Assembly: GCA_964563535.1 (NCBI GenBank)
Contig: CAZLXP010000001.1
Span: 15,896 to 79,895, forward strand
Direction of reading: 5' to 3'
DNA: 64,000 bases
From: WVWN01 sp964563535
GTDB taxonomy: Bacteria; RBG-13-66-14; B26-G2; WVWN01
The notes beneath the pieces are model-generated. The model ran no database searches. It was not told where the DNA came from and saw only the letters and a program-made list of their open reading frames with translations. The first letter of the stretch is position 1; the number at the start of each line of letters is the position of its first letter. The position numbers were made by a program, and so were the translations under genes. Of the stretch, positions 50,782-59,091 are shown in pieces.

Positions 50782-50909
50782 ATCCGTTAAGTAATTAACT
50801 ACCGGAAGTATCTTTCCTAAATAACCGAACCGCGGCCCCGTTGCGTCGTCGTGGCGGTAGTCGTTAACGTCGGCTTTTTTCTTGGGTGATTTGCGGGGGG
50901 GGGGGGCAT
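50782..50909 (-). pseudogene. Mod 5'-end fragment with 12-base homopolymer, leader of the helicase gene
   Basis: GAGGG ribosome site, ATG 50907-50909, then twelve C (50906-50895). Reading from the last C gives RKSPKKKADVNDYRHDDATG, matching the Mod start (RRKKKDVEIDDYRHDE). With 10 or 13 C this frame joins the ATG and runs to TAA at 50779-50781, one base before the helicase ATG. With the present 12 C translation ends at TAG about 40 bases earlier. Looks like a captured R-M gene start acting as a leader. Confidence 0.75.
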
Positions 50910-50978
50910 AGGGCCCTCACTTTTGAGTAATTCTATCTAAATCCTTGAACCGGTGGACAATTAACCGGCTTTTTTCTA

Positions 50979-53900
50979 CTATTGAAACCGAATCCGGTTC
51001 TCGTCGGCATCGTCGTCTGCACGTTTGCCGCCCCGCTCGAAATCTTCAGCTATATTTGTAAGAATACCGCCAGTATAGGGCCAGTGGTTACGGACCACGG
51101 ATGCCCACCCTCGCCACTGTTCGGCTAGCGTGCGTTCTTGTTTGCCTCCCTCGAAGACTTCTTTCGTAAATACGCCTTGGTTATTGTGTATTGCTATGGT
51201 TAAACCGGATTTGATAATTTCGTTTCCTAACGACTCTAAGATATTTCGTACTACCCGATGGGGCCACGCGCCATCTACGGGGTCGTTAGGGGCATAAGCT
51301 AATATGCGTCCGATTTCTTGGTCCGTAATGCTAACGCGGTCATTCTCGGCGGCCAATCCCCGCGCTTTTGTAACCCATTGTTTTAATTTCGCTTCATCGA
51401 TAGTTCCTTCATTATCTATCCCAGGCATGGTTTTCCAAGATTCGAGTAGTTTATACCCGTACTGTACCCTTAACCGCCTATCATCGTCAATAACGGTTTC
51501 TTTCTCCGCCGAAGCGGGTTTGTATACTTCGCAGATTATCTCAATAAAGAAGCGCGGGTCTTCCGATAACATTTCGTGGAGGACAAGGTGGCGACCGTCC
51601 CACGGGTCGATTAATAGAGGGAGGAGGGGGTATTCTGCCTTAGCGATTTCAAACCGGTCAACGGCAGTTCTTTTCCGAACGGCATCGAATAACTCCTTTA
51701 TGGAAGAAACTGTCATCGTATCAATGCGCTGACCTTTTTCCTTAGCCAGGGCTTCGGGAGTTAGGTTTAAAAGACGGACCATAAGCTCGGTTTCGATATG
51801 TACGTCGCGGTGCAAAGTAGCCGCCGCGTTTAGAGCACCGATAACGCGGCCGGCTTCGAGAAGGTGGTCTATTATGAAAGCTAAAATACGTGCATCCCTC
51901 GCTTGGGTCCACGCGGGTCGGATATCCCAATAACGGCGTTCGGCGTCTTCGCCTAACGATGTTATAAAGGCGAACGTATCGTCGTCGTCCGGCCACCCTA
52001 ATGCGCAATAGATGCAAACCTCCTTAGGGAAGCGGCCGCCTTCCGCTAGTTCGCGTATATTTTCGACCCAGTCTTTACCAAACTTCGAGAACGCAAGTCC
52101 CGAAACGCAAGATATTAAGAGTTGAAAACGCTGGCTTTCGGATGCTAGCGTCTCTATAATTCCTAATACGGCTTCCGGGGTTTTAGCTATTTCTACCCAT
52201 GGGCTCGCGAGTAATCCTTGGTGACTAATCTCTCGCGCTAGCCCGAGGATTCCCTCCGTACCGGAAGCCCGGTGGATTTCCTCCAATGCATTTAAACGTT
52301 TTTCACTCAGTTCATTATTATACTCGTCGGAAAGCTTCCTTTGTGAGCCGATATCGGGGAGTGGGTCGGCAAACAACCATTTATACGCTAACAACGGATC
52401 TTCGGGGACGAGTTCCTCCTCTAAACGCCGAAGGTCGTTTAAAACCGACCCTTTGAGGGACCATTCGGCGTCTTTGAAAGAATTTTGCCGAGTAACGAAT
52501 TCCCTGAGTATTTCCCGGAAATCGCGTTTGACCCGCGGGTCGGAACAAGCGAAGGTAGTTGCTTTTAACGTCTCCACGATGTCACTTTGTTTATCGGGCG
52601 GGTAATTATGCAAGGTATGCAACACGTAAGTCCACCTTACCGGGTCAGCGGCCGCGAGGCTTACCGCCCTTTCCAAGAAAAAGCAATATTGGGCGAATAC
52701 GAGGGCGTGCGTAACTGTTTCCTTCTCCGAGCGACCGTAGTCATGCCACTTCGGGTCAGACGTGGGGTGCGAGATTTCGTAGTGAGAAGGTAGAAGAGAT
52801 ACGCATAATTTCCAACCAACGTCCGGATAACGCTCGCATATTTGGTCGAATACGCGCTGGCGCGCCGGTACCGGCGCGTTCGTTCCGGGTTTCCACGATA
52901 AGAAAATCTCGCGGAGGCTGTGGAGAGGACGGTTCGCGAGCCGCCCCCCGGGGTCGACGGAAGCAAGCCCCGCTAATATTAAAGACGCTCTCGGGAAATA
53001 TTCGGGGCTCCACGCGAGCGTTTCAAGGCCCCAAAGTAAATACGTATGGGGGCTATGGCTACCCCAGGGCGACATATCGTCGCTAGAATCCTTAAAAAAA
53101 ATAGTGCGCGATGCGTTAGGGTTTCGTTGAAGTATTCGTTCGAGCGTTTCTAAGAACGGCGTCGGGGCCGCTTCCATCAAAGCCGGCAGTTGACTTCCCA
53201 GGTTGGCTATAAAAGTAGGTTCAGCGTTTAATCGGAGTAATTCGTAAAAGAGTTTTTCGGGAAAACGCTTCCCCCATAATGCTCCGGGGACTTTTTTCTC
53301 ATCGCCTATAGCAGCGGTTAAAAGAAGCGTTTCTGCTAGGTAGTCCCTGAGCCAATCCGAATACCGGCGCTTAACGCCCTGGAATTGAGCGGTTAAACGT
53401 TCTTGAGGCGTTAAATCGAGGAACGGGTCTGACTCGCTGAATACTTCCTTCGCGCATTCCCCGAAACGGAAAAGGACATCTGGCGTAAAGGAAGGTTCGC
53501 CGAGTGAAAAAGCGTCGGGAGGAGCAGTTAGGAAAACAACACTGCCTGCTCTACGCATAGGAGGGTCATCAACTAAAAAATAAGGTTGAAGAAATCCTCG
53601 GTATTGGGCGTAGGGATGTTTTGCTAGACGTTCGAGCAGCTCGCGGTCTTCAAAAACCCCCTTCCCCTCTCCATTTATAGCTTCGTCCCATCGCCCTACG
53701 AGTATAGCGGGTATGATATGTTGTATGGATTCGGGCGCCGCCCATTCCGGTTTTTTTAAAGTCGCGCTCGGGAAGTGTCTTACGAATACCGTAATACTAG
53801 AACCGCACCGACGGGCCATCTGTTCCGCTTCAGCGTTTGCGATTCCGACCGACTCAAGGCCTTTAACAAACGAGCTACGGTACTGCCTTTTAAGGATAAC

Positions 53901-54851
53901 AGGGTCACGCCCCCCTTCAATGGAATTACCTATAGGAACAAATACCAGGTATCCCTTTTTCTCGAGAGTCCCCGCATAATCGGCGGCTTTATCCCTTAGG
54001 ATAAGGATAAATCCACCGCGCGCTTCGGCTAAATATTCCGCCATTGGTTCGTCGTTTACGACGAAAGCCCTGGAAATAAAAAAGTCTTTAACGACATCGG
54101 GGTCCCGTAATGATAAGAAGCTGGCTATAATGAACGCTTGGGCTTCATCCGGGGAATCGCCTTTGACAACGGTTATCCCGCTACTTCGGGAAAGTACCGC
54201 CCGTATTTCCTGCGTAGCGTCGTCGCGGTCGAGGAGTAACATTTCCGGAGTTATCGGATACTCACACCGGTCTTTCCAATAAGACCACGCGCTTTCCGCC
54301 CGTTCCGGGAAATCCCCAGGAATCCCTAGTATTTCCGCAAGCCAACTTTCGATCGCGAATTTGCCTTTGACCCAATCCGCTAGGCCTTGGGCGTCGATTA
54401 CTCTAACGTCCTTCCAAAAGTTTTTACCTTTTGCGTAAGTTAAAAAGCCGTCGCGGCCTTTCCCCTTGAGGTGTTTTTCGGTCCACTCCCTAAGGGTAAC
54501 CGTGACATACGTGGTGTCTTCTCTCTTAAACCCATAAGGCAAATTACCCTCCGAGCTTCTAAGCCGTTTAAGCCGATTATCGAAATCTCCCTTGCCTTTG
54601 GGGTAGACACGGGCGGCCGTCGAAACCTCCCAAACGGAAAATCCCGACGGTAAATAACACTCTTGGGAGCTTTCCGCCTGGACGTATCCGTCCCAACCCG
54701 GTTGGTTAATCGATTTCCCCGAAGGGAAATGGACCTTCTCTACTGAACTAGCGGTCGCTGATACTAAACGGTTTAACAACTCTAAAAGTAAAGCCGCGGA
54801 GTCGTATCGGTCAGCTAAGCGGTCAAGGGATTTAGCGGAGATTATGGGCAT
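50979..54851 (-). CDS. Large predicted defence protein with nuclease-like N-terminus and degenerate P-loop
   Basis: 1290 residues. N-terminal 180 residues (SVEKVHFPSGKSINQPGWDG YVQ, FSVWEVSTAAR, WKDVRVIDAQGLADWV) follow a pattern I recognise from large uncharacterised proteins of defence islands and resemble a restriction-nuclease fold (E of VWE, K of YPKGKG). The next domain is STAND-like (ITVVKGDSPDEAQAFIIASF, GGFILILRD, GYLVFVPIG) but the Walker A lysine is missing. The rest is helical repeat. No promoter found; a 14-base-spaced ribosome site is weak. Could sense phage proteins like Avs; unproven. Confidence 0.6.
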   Translation of the reverse strand: MPIISAKSLDRLADRYDSAALLLELLNRLVSATASSVEKVHFPSGKSINQPGWDGYVQAESSQECYLPSGFSVWEVSTAARVYPKGKGDFDNRLKRLRSSEGNLPYGFKREDTTYVTVTLREWTEKHLKGKGRDGFLTYAKGKNFWKDVRVIDAQGLADWVKGKFAIESWLAEILGIPGDFPERAESAWSYWKDRCEYPITPEMLLLDRDDATQEIRAVLSRSSGITVVKGDSPDEAQAFIIASFLSLRDPDVVKDFFISRAFVVNDEPMAEYLAEARGGFILILRDKAADYAGTLEKKGYLVFVPIGNSIEGGRDPVILKRQYRSSFVKGLESVGIANAEAEQMARRCGSSITVFVRHFPSATLKKPEWAAPESIQHIIPAILVGRWDEAINGEGKGVFEDRELLERLAKHPYAQYRGFLQPYFLVDDPPMRRAGSVVFLTAPPDAFSLGEPSFTPDVLFRFGECAKEVFSESDPFLDLTPQERLTAQFQGVKRRYSDWLRDYLAETLLLTAAIGDEKKVPGALWGKRFPEKLFYELLRLNAEPTFIANLGSQLPALMEAAPTPFLETLERILQRNPNASRTIFFKDSSDDMSPWGSHSPHTYLLWGLETLAWSPEYFPRASLILAGLASVDPGGRLANRPLHSLREIFLSWKPGTNAPVPARQRVFDQICERYPDVGWKLCVSLLPSHYEISHPTSDPKWHDYGRSEKETVTHALVFAQYCFFLERAVSLAAADPVRWTYVLHTLHNYPPDKQSDIVETLKATTFACSDPRVKRDFREILREFVTRQNSFKDAEWSLKGSVLNDLRRLEEELVPEDPLLAYKWLFADPLPDIGSQRKLSDEYNNELSEKRLNALEEIHRASGTEGILGLAREISHQGLLASPWVEIAKTPEAVLGIIETLASESQRFQLLISCVSGLAFSKFGKDWVENIRELAEGGRFPKEVCIYCALGWPDDDDTFAFITSLGEDAERRYWDIRPAWTQARDARILAFIIDHLLEAGRVIGALNAAATLHRDVHIETELMVRLLNLTPEALAKEKGQRIDTMTVSSIKELFDAVRKRTAVDRFEIAKAEYPLLPLLIDPWDGRHLVLHEMLSEDPRFFIEIICEVYKPASAEKETVIDDDRRLRVQYGYKLLESWKTMPGIDNEGTIDEAKLKQWVTKARGLAAENDRVSITDQEIGRILAYAPNDPVDGAWPHRVVRNILESLGNEIIKSGLTIAIHNNQGVFTKEVFEGGKQERTLAEQWRGWASVVRNHWPYTGGILTNIAEDFERGGKRADDDADENRIRFQ

Positions 54852-54903
54852 CGTACGTACCTATACGTGATAGCTGCGGTAAAGCGAAAGTCCTGTAACG
54901 TTA

Positions 54904-55236
54904 TTACCTCTTAGCATAAGGGTCTTGGTCGAAAATTAGGTTAGCGGAGGCTTCTTCTCCGCCGTCGTTCTTTATCTTAACCGTGATTTCTACGCCGGCT
55001 TCGCTGTTATCTATTACAGCTTCGAAGGTTAAAGTATATAAATTGTCCCCTTCTTTTCTCTCTTCTCGCATCGGTAGTAGATCAAGTTTCGATGTACTTC
55101 CCGGTCCTCCTTTAATAGCAATCGTAACATCGTCCGTGTTTACGGTCCCCGTTGTCTCAATAGAAAATTCGGGGTTTACCTGCTTGCCGTTTGGATGTAA
55201 AGCTACGGCGACGTTTTATTTCTTAATCCTAATCAT
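54904..55236 (-). pseudogene. Small beta-rich protein gene with stop at codon 7
   Basis: ATG 55234-55236 with TAGGAGGAGTAACC, reads MIRIKK then TAA, then 103 codons open: VALHPNGKQVNPEFSIETTG, VEITVKIKNDGGEEASANLI FDQD. The remainder looks like one Ig-like/beta-sandwich domain. Eight-base overlap with the ImmA gene suggests an operon. Broken, or the real start is a non-standard codon after the stop. Confidence 0.5.
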
Positions 55237-55711
55237 GGTTACTCCTCCTAGTATTTAACGCTAACTCCTTCGACCTCACCCTCGCCGCCTCGGGCGAGAC
55301 GCCGAGGTGGTGTGCGAGGAGCCTAACTCTCCATAAAAACGGCTCACGGGTTCGGGCGAGGTCCGACCATATCGAGATGACGATCAGTTTTGGTATAAGA
55401 AGTTGCACGGCTAAGATGTTGGCGAAGCGCTCGTTGACACCGCGGCGGCTGTAAAAAGAAACACCACCGCGCCCGAAGGCGAAGTGACCGAGCTCGTGGG
55501 CAACGGAGAACCGGCGCCGTACGTAGAGCATGTTCTTATTGACGACGATGATGCAGTGGGGGACGGAGAGCAACGCGGTGAAGCCGGGGGAAGCGTTCCA
55601 CTCGACGCTCTCAAAACCAAGCCGGCGGCGCATACGCTCCAGGTTGACCGGAACGCGGCCGCCGGCGAGACGGTAATATTTCCTGGCGATCAGCTCGGAC
55701 TTGAAACCCAC
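55229..55711 (-). CDS. ImmA/IrrE-family metallopeptidase
   Basis: 160 residues, GTG start with GGGAGGATGTAACC. FSVAHELGHFAFG (HEXXH zinc site near residue 73) and NERFANILAVQLLIPK are the ImmA/IrrE signature. ImmA cleaves the adjacent XRE repressor during DNA damage or signalling, derepressing a mobile element. Pair with the XRE gene 30 bases upstream, next to an integrase, fits a resident integrative element. Confidence 0.9.
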   Translation of the reverse strand: MGFKSELIARKYYRLAGGRVPVNLERMRRRLGFESVEWNASPGFTALLSVPHCIIVVNKNMLYVRRRFSVAHELGHFAFGRGGVSFYSRRGVNERFANILAVQLLIPKLIVISIWSDLARTREPFLWRVRLLAHHLGVSPEAARVRSKELALNTRRSNHD

Positions 55712-55741
55712 GGTTACATCCTCCCGTATATTGTACCCGCC

Positions 55742-56320
55742 CTACTTGTCGGGTTTCGTCAGTTCGCCACTCCTCACCTTGGCCTCGAGTTCCAAATAGT
55801 AGAGGATCTTCGCAACCTCTTCGTTAAACGCCTCGGTTTGCTCCGGCGTTAGCTTCGCGATACGTTTTACGACGTCCCCCTTGAACTTTAATAATATAAC
55901 TTTTATTTCATCTCGGGTCAAGTCGGGGACGAGGGCCAGAAGTTCCTCGTCGGGCTGCCGAGTGATTCCATCCGCGTCGCGTACGAGCTTCTCCCGCTTC
56001 GCCGCGAGCCACCCGAAGAAATCCGAGAGCTCGGCGACGAAGCCCACGGCGCGGGCGCGTTCGAAGAGCTCGCGCATCTCGGGCGAGAGGTCCCCCTCCT
56101 TCGCGCCGCGGCCGAGGAGGTAATCAGTCGAGACGCCGAAGTAGTCGGCTATCGCTGAAAGAAGCTTTACCCTTGGGGCGCGTTTCCCCGATTCGATTTC
56201 CGATACTGTAGCCCCTGTTGAACCAATGGCCTTAGCGAGCGTCTCTTGGGAAATACCTTCTTTTCCCCGCAACTCCTTAATACGGCTTCCCAAGTCCACG
56301 AATGCTTTTATCACAACCAT
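55742..56320 (-). CDS. XRE-family repressor (ImmR-like)
   Basis: 192 residues as the longest frame. HTH: LGSRIKELRGKEGISQETLA KAIG, VSEIESGKRAPRVKLLSAIA. The C-terminal part is helical (LTPEQTEAFNEEVAKILYYL). A promoter at 56305-56333 places its -10 box downstream of the first ATG; the first start after the likely transcript start is GTG 56297-56299 (VDLGSRIKEL), so the message may be leaderless as for lambda cI from PRM. Represses the divergent HTH/integrase unit, predicted. Confidence 0.85.
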   Translation of the reverse strand: MVVIKAFVDLGSRIKELRGKEGISQETLAKAIGSTGATVSEIESGKRAPRVKLLSAIADYFGVSTDYLLGRGAKEGDLSPEMRELFERARAVGFVAELSDFFGWLAAKREKLVRDADGITRQPDEELLALVPDLTRDEIKVILLKFKGDVVKRIAKLTPEQTEAFNEEVAKILYYLELEAKVRSGELTKPDK

Positions 56321-56333
56321 AAGTCCAGGTCAA
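56305..56333 (-). promoter_or_regulatory. Repressor promoter, leftward
   Basis: TTGACC, 17 bp, TAAAAG on the minus strand. The spacer has CTTATGGTTG, similar to GGTTATGGTAAAC of the divergent promoter, a candidate operator half-site. Confidence 0.6.
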
Positions 56334-56362
56334 GAAAAATCGAATAATTTTTCTTTTTTTGC

Positions 56363-56391
56363 TTGACTTTCCCTTAAGGTTATGGTAAACT
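56363..56391 (+). promoter_or_regulatory. Divergent promoter, rightward
   Basis: TTGACT at 56363, 17 bp, TAAACT at 56386. Shares TTATGGT with the leftward promoter, 40-60 bases away. Confidence 0.7.
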
Positions 56392-56469
56392 TGCGTCAGT
56401 AAATCGGGAAAGCGCGTATTTTTTTGGCCTATTCATTAACGTTATAATATAGAGCTTAAGGTAGAAATA

Positions 56470-56779
56470 ATGGGATTAAAACAGCTACATATTGGCCCAC
56501 GGCCTCGACCAGGAAGCCGCGGCGGCGCGTTGCGGCATCTCCCCGGGGTACTGGAACGAGCTCGAGGCCGGCAAGCGCCGCGGCTTACCGAAGACGATCG
56601 AGGCGATCGCGCGTGGGGTTAGGCCTTCATTCGCTATCACGACGTCATTGCGATTACCTTACGGACCCAGGAGCTTACCAACAACAATGGCGACTAGGAG
56701 AAAGGAGATAACCCTAGATAATGGACGAAAAGCCCGAAGAAACGATTCGGGATCTTACCGAGCCGGCTATAGCTTATAA
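56470..56779 (+). pseudogene. Small XRE-type HTH gene with apparent frameshift
   Basis: ATG 56470 with AAGGTAGAAATA reads MGLKQLH and then the wrong frame; the adjacent frame gives ILAHGLDQEAAAARCGISPG YWNELEAGKRRGLPKTIEAI ARG, a complete HTH. One extra base near 56488 explains it. Cro- or excisionase-like regulator before the integrase; possibly error in sequence. Confidence 0.55.
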
Positions 56780-57677
56780 TAATAGAGTTTACGGCGGCGG
56801 CGGCGTAGCGCTGAACGACGTAGTAGCGTCTTACCTCACCTATTGCGCGACGCGGAATAAGCCCCGAACGATATCTCTCAAAAAAACCTATTTAAGGCGT
56901 TTCGTAGACTTCGTCAGGGACGTACCCATCTACGATATTAAATGCTATCACGTCGAGGACTTCATGAGCCACCGAGCTTTACACGGCAACGCCCCTGCCA
57001 ATAACCGTACGTTAACGGTCTTGAAACACTTCTTTAACTTCGCCGCCCGGCGCGACCTCGTCGACGACAACCCGTGCCAGGGCGTCAAACGTTTCCCCGA
57101 GAAGAGGAAACCCATAAAGATCCTCGGCGAAGGAGAACTCAAGGAGTACTTCGACTACTGCCGCGCAAATGACCCGTTGTTGTACGGCCTTTCTGCGGTC
57201 GCGTTCGGCACCGGCCTACGCCGCGGCGACATATTGAAGATACGCGGGGGCGACGTCGACGGTGAAAGGCGAACGCTTACCGTGCAGGTCTCCAAGCGTA
57301 ACGGCGAGCTGACGCTGCATCTGCCGCTGAACGGTTGGGTCTTCGTCGTACTTTCCCGGCGAAAGAACGAATACGGCGACGGCTACCTCTTCCCAGGCCG
57401 TAACAGCTCCCACGTCGTCGACTTCAAGAGGAGGTTCGCTCGGGCGAAAAAGGCAACGGGGGTGGAGTTTCGGTTCGGCGAGTTCAGGCATAACTGCGCC
57501 ACCGCGCTACTCCGGGCCGGCGTCAACGTCTACGTCGTAAAAGAGCTGCTGGGGCATACGAGCGTTAATACGACCGCGAGATACTTAAAGCTCCTCGGCG
57601 ACGACCTGCGCGCGGCCGTAGACAAGCTAGACACCGAAGTCGTGCGCGGCGCCCTATCGCGTTCACCGCCGGCGTGA
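56721..57677 (+). CDS. Tyrosine recombinase / integrase
   Basis: 318 residues. SAM-like N-terminal core-binding domain (ASYLTYCATRNKPRTISLKK, KHFFNFAARRDLVDDNPCQG) and catalytic domain: Arg 167 (TGLRRGD), Lys 192 (VSKRNGE), Arg 256 (GEFRHNCAT), His 279 (LLGHTSVNT), Tyr 288 (ARYLKLL). The first His of the HXXR box is replaced (FGEFR). Cuts and joins DNA at attachment sites; borders the XRE/ImmA module and the right side of the defence region. No att repeat or tRNA is obvious beside it. Confidence 0.9.
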   Translation: MDEKPEETIRDLTEPAIAYNNRVYGGGGVALNDVVASYLTYCATRNKPRTISLKKTYLRRFVDFVRDVPIYDIKCYHVEDFMSHRALHGNAPANNRTLTVLKHFFNFAARRDLVDDNPCQGVKRFPEKRKPIKILGEGELKEYFDYCRANDPLLYGLSAVAFGTGLRRGDILKIRGGDVDGERRTLTVQVSKRNGELTLHLPLNGWVFVVLSRRKNEYGDGYLFPGRNSSHVVDFKRRFARAKKATGVEFRFGEFRHNCATALLRAGVNVYVVKELLGHTSVNTTARYLKLLGDDLRAAVDKLDTEVVRGALSRSPPA

Positions 57678-57845
57678 ACGGAGGACACGTCGCATCCAAA
57701 CCCTAAGGCTAGGCCGTCGAAAAACGCTCGCGGCGTTCATCCGACAAACGTTAGCGGTTTGATTAAAGGCAAGTTGGGTCCGGGTCCAAGCAACGACTAA
57801 ACCACCGAATGCCCTATCGTAATTAAACCCGCAGGAGGACCTTTT
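57678..57845. other. Intergenic region after integrase
   Basis: Contains CGAAAAACGCTCGCGGCGTT, a weak hairpin. No gene, tRNA or clear attachment repeat. Confidence 0.4.
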
Positions 57846-58196
57846 ATGGCGAAGGAAAGATTTCAAGGCGTCCCGGCGAGGAAAGTGAAAACGATCGAAA
57901 TCGTTACGAAGACGGGCCCCGGTACGAGGGATCAGCTAAGAGCCGAAACCCGCCTCGAGCGCCGCGAAGTCGTCGTCATAAGGCACATTATTCCGGCCGG
58001 CGAAGAGGGGTTCGTATACTTGACGTACGGGGACGGCGACGAGGAAGAAATAAAACTGGCGCGCGAGCTCACCGTCGTCGACTACTCCGTCGACGTGGAA
58101 GGTTTCAGCGAGCTGAAGATCAAGTATTATCCCGACAAGGAGAAGGCCGTCGAGCCGGCTGAGGTCAACGACCCGTCCCGAAACGGGAGCTCATAG
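57846..58196 (+). CDS. Hypothetical protein
   Basis: 116 residues, ATG with GCAGGAGGACCTTTT. Basic start, beta-rich middle (REVVVIRHIIPAGEEGFVYL TYGDGDEEEIKL), acidic-proline end. No family recognised. Strong ribosome site supports expression. Downstream of the integrase, perhaps part of the same element. Confidence 0.55.
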   Translation: MAKERFQGVPARKVKTIEIVTKTGPGTRDQLRAETRLERREVVVIRHIIPAGEEGFVYLTYGDGDEEEIKLARELTVVDYSVDVEGFSELKIKYYPDKEKAVEPAEVNDPSRNGSS

Positions 58197-58313
58197 AACC
58201 GGCCACAAAATCCCGGCGCGGGGGCTAGGATACGACGACGTCCGCGCCCCTGCGTATGTAGCAGAAGGTCGAAAGTCCGAAAGCGCCGACGCAAACAGGG
58301 GAGCAACGTCGAT

Positions 58314-58340
58314 CGTGGTATTAATAACGAGGGCAAGTCA
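58314..58340 (+). repeat. Solo IS terminal repeat
   Basis: CGTGGTATTAATAACGAGGG CAAGTCA, relative of the repeats at 24.5-26.1 kb, 32 kb away. The flanks 58197-58531 hold no gene. Confidence 0.55.
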
Positions 58341-58531
58341 CTGCGGCCGCCGTACTTCTTTGCCGGGGACTTCCCTGGGTCAACACCTGGCGCGTCCCGT
58401 AGCGGACCGCCGGCAGGACGGCGGCGCCGCTCGACGAGTACGAATAGCGAATCCCGGAGCCGAAGGGAAGCGCGAAACGTGAAACCGAACTGCTGACCGC
58501 GGTCCGAGCTGACTTTTACGCCGCGGCGACG

Positions 58532-58972
58532 ATGGGTTTTTACGAAACCGAGGTTCCCAAAGAACAGTCCGAAATCCTAACGTGGGAGTGGACGGAACGC
58601 GGCGGCGGCTCGGGGGTCGCCGATTTCGCCCGGCGCGACGTCACGATGAAATGGAACGAATGGCGGTTCGCCGTAGACGTCGAGACCAAGCGCGAGCGCG
58701 ACGGCCGCTTGGGCGCGACGGTCTCGAAGGACGAACCGGGGCTCGAGCTCGAGCAGAAGGAGTTCTACGCAGATGATCCTTCAAAGAGAAAGTGGTGGGA
58801 GAAATTCGAGGTCGGCATCGCGGGGGCTACGGCGACGGGTTCGCGGCCCAGGCTCACGCGGGGTAGGGCCGCTGGAATGTGTATGTGCAGAGCGGTCAGG
58901 CCGGCGAGACGTGCACGTTGGGGAAGACGTGGAAATTGTTCTAAGGCATTTGTTAACACGGGTCAGGAAAAG
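58532..58972 (+). pseudogene. Decayed hypothetical gene
   Basis: Starts MGFYETEVPKEQSEILTWEW and stays plausible to KWWEKFEVGIAG (about 58830), then a different frame continues GYGDGFAAQAHAG, TAG, GRWNVYVQSGQAGETCTLGK TWKLF, TAA (58951). One frameshift and one amber break it. Beta-rich, perhaps a phage-tail or surface protein; no family recognised. Confidence 0.45.
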
Positions 58973-59045
58973 GCGGGTTCATCCCCGGTTTTATTTTAAT
59001 TAATCCGGGACGAGGATAAATGTTTACGTCTACACCAATCAATAA

Positions 59046-59072
59046 AAAAGCCGGCCTGAGGCCGGCATTTTC
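59046..59072. terminator. Hairpin terminator
   Basis: AAAAAA, perfect GCCGGCCT GA AGGCCGGC-type stem, TTTT. On the minus strand the stem is followed by CTTTTTTATT, terminating the heparinase-like gene. Confidence 0.7.
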
Positions 59073-59091
59073 CACCGCCGAAAATTCCGTT

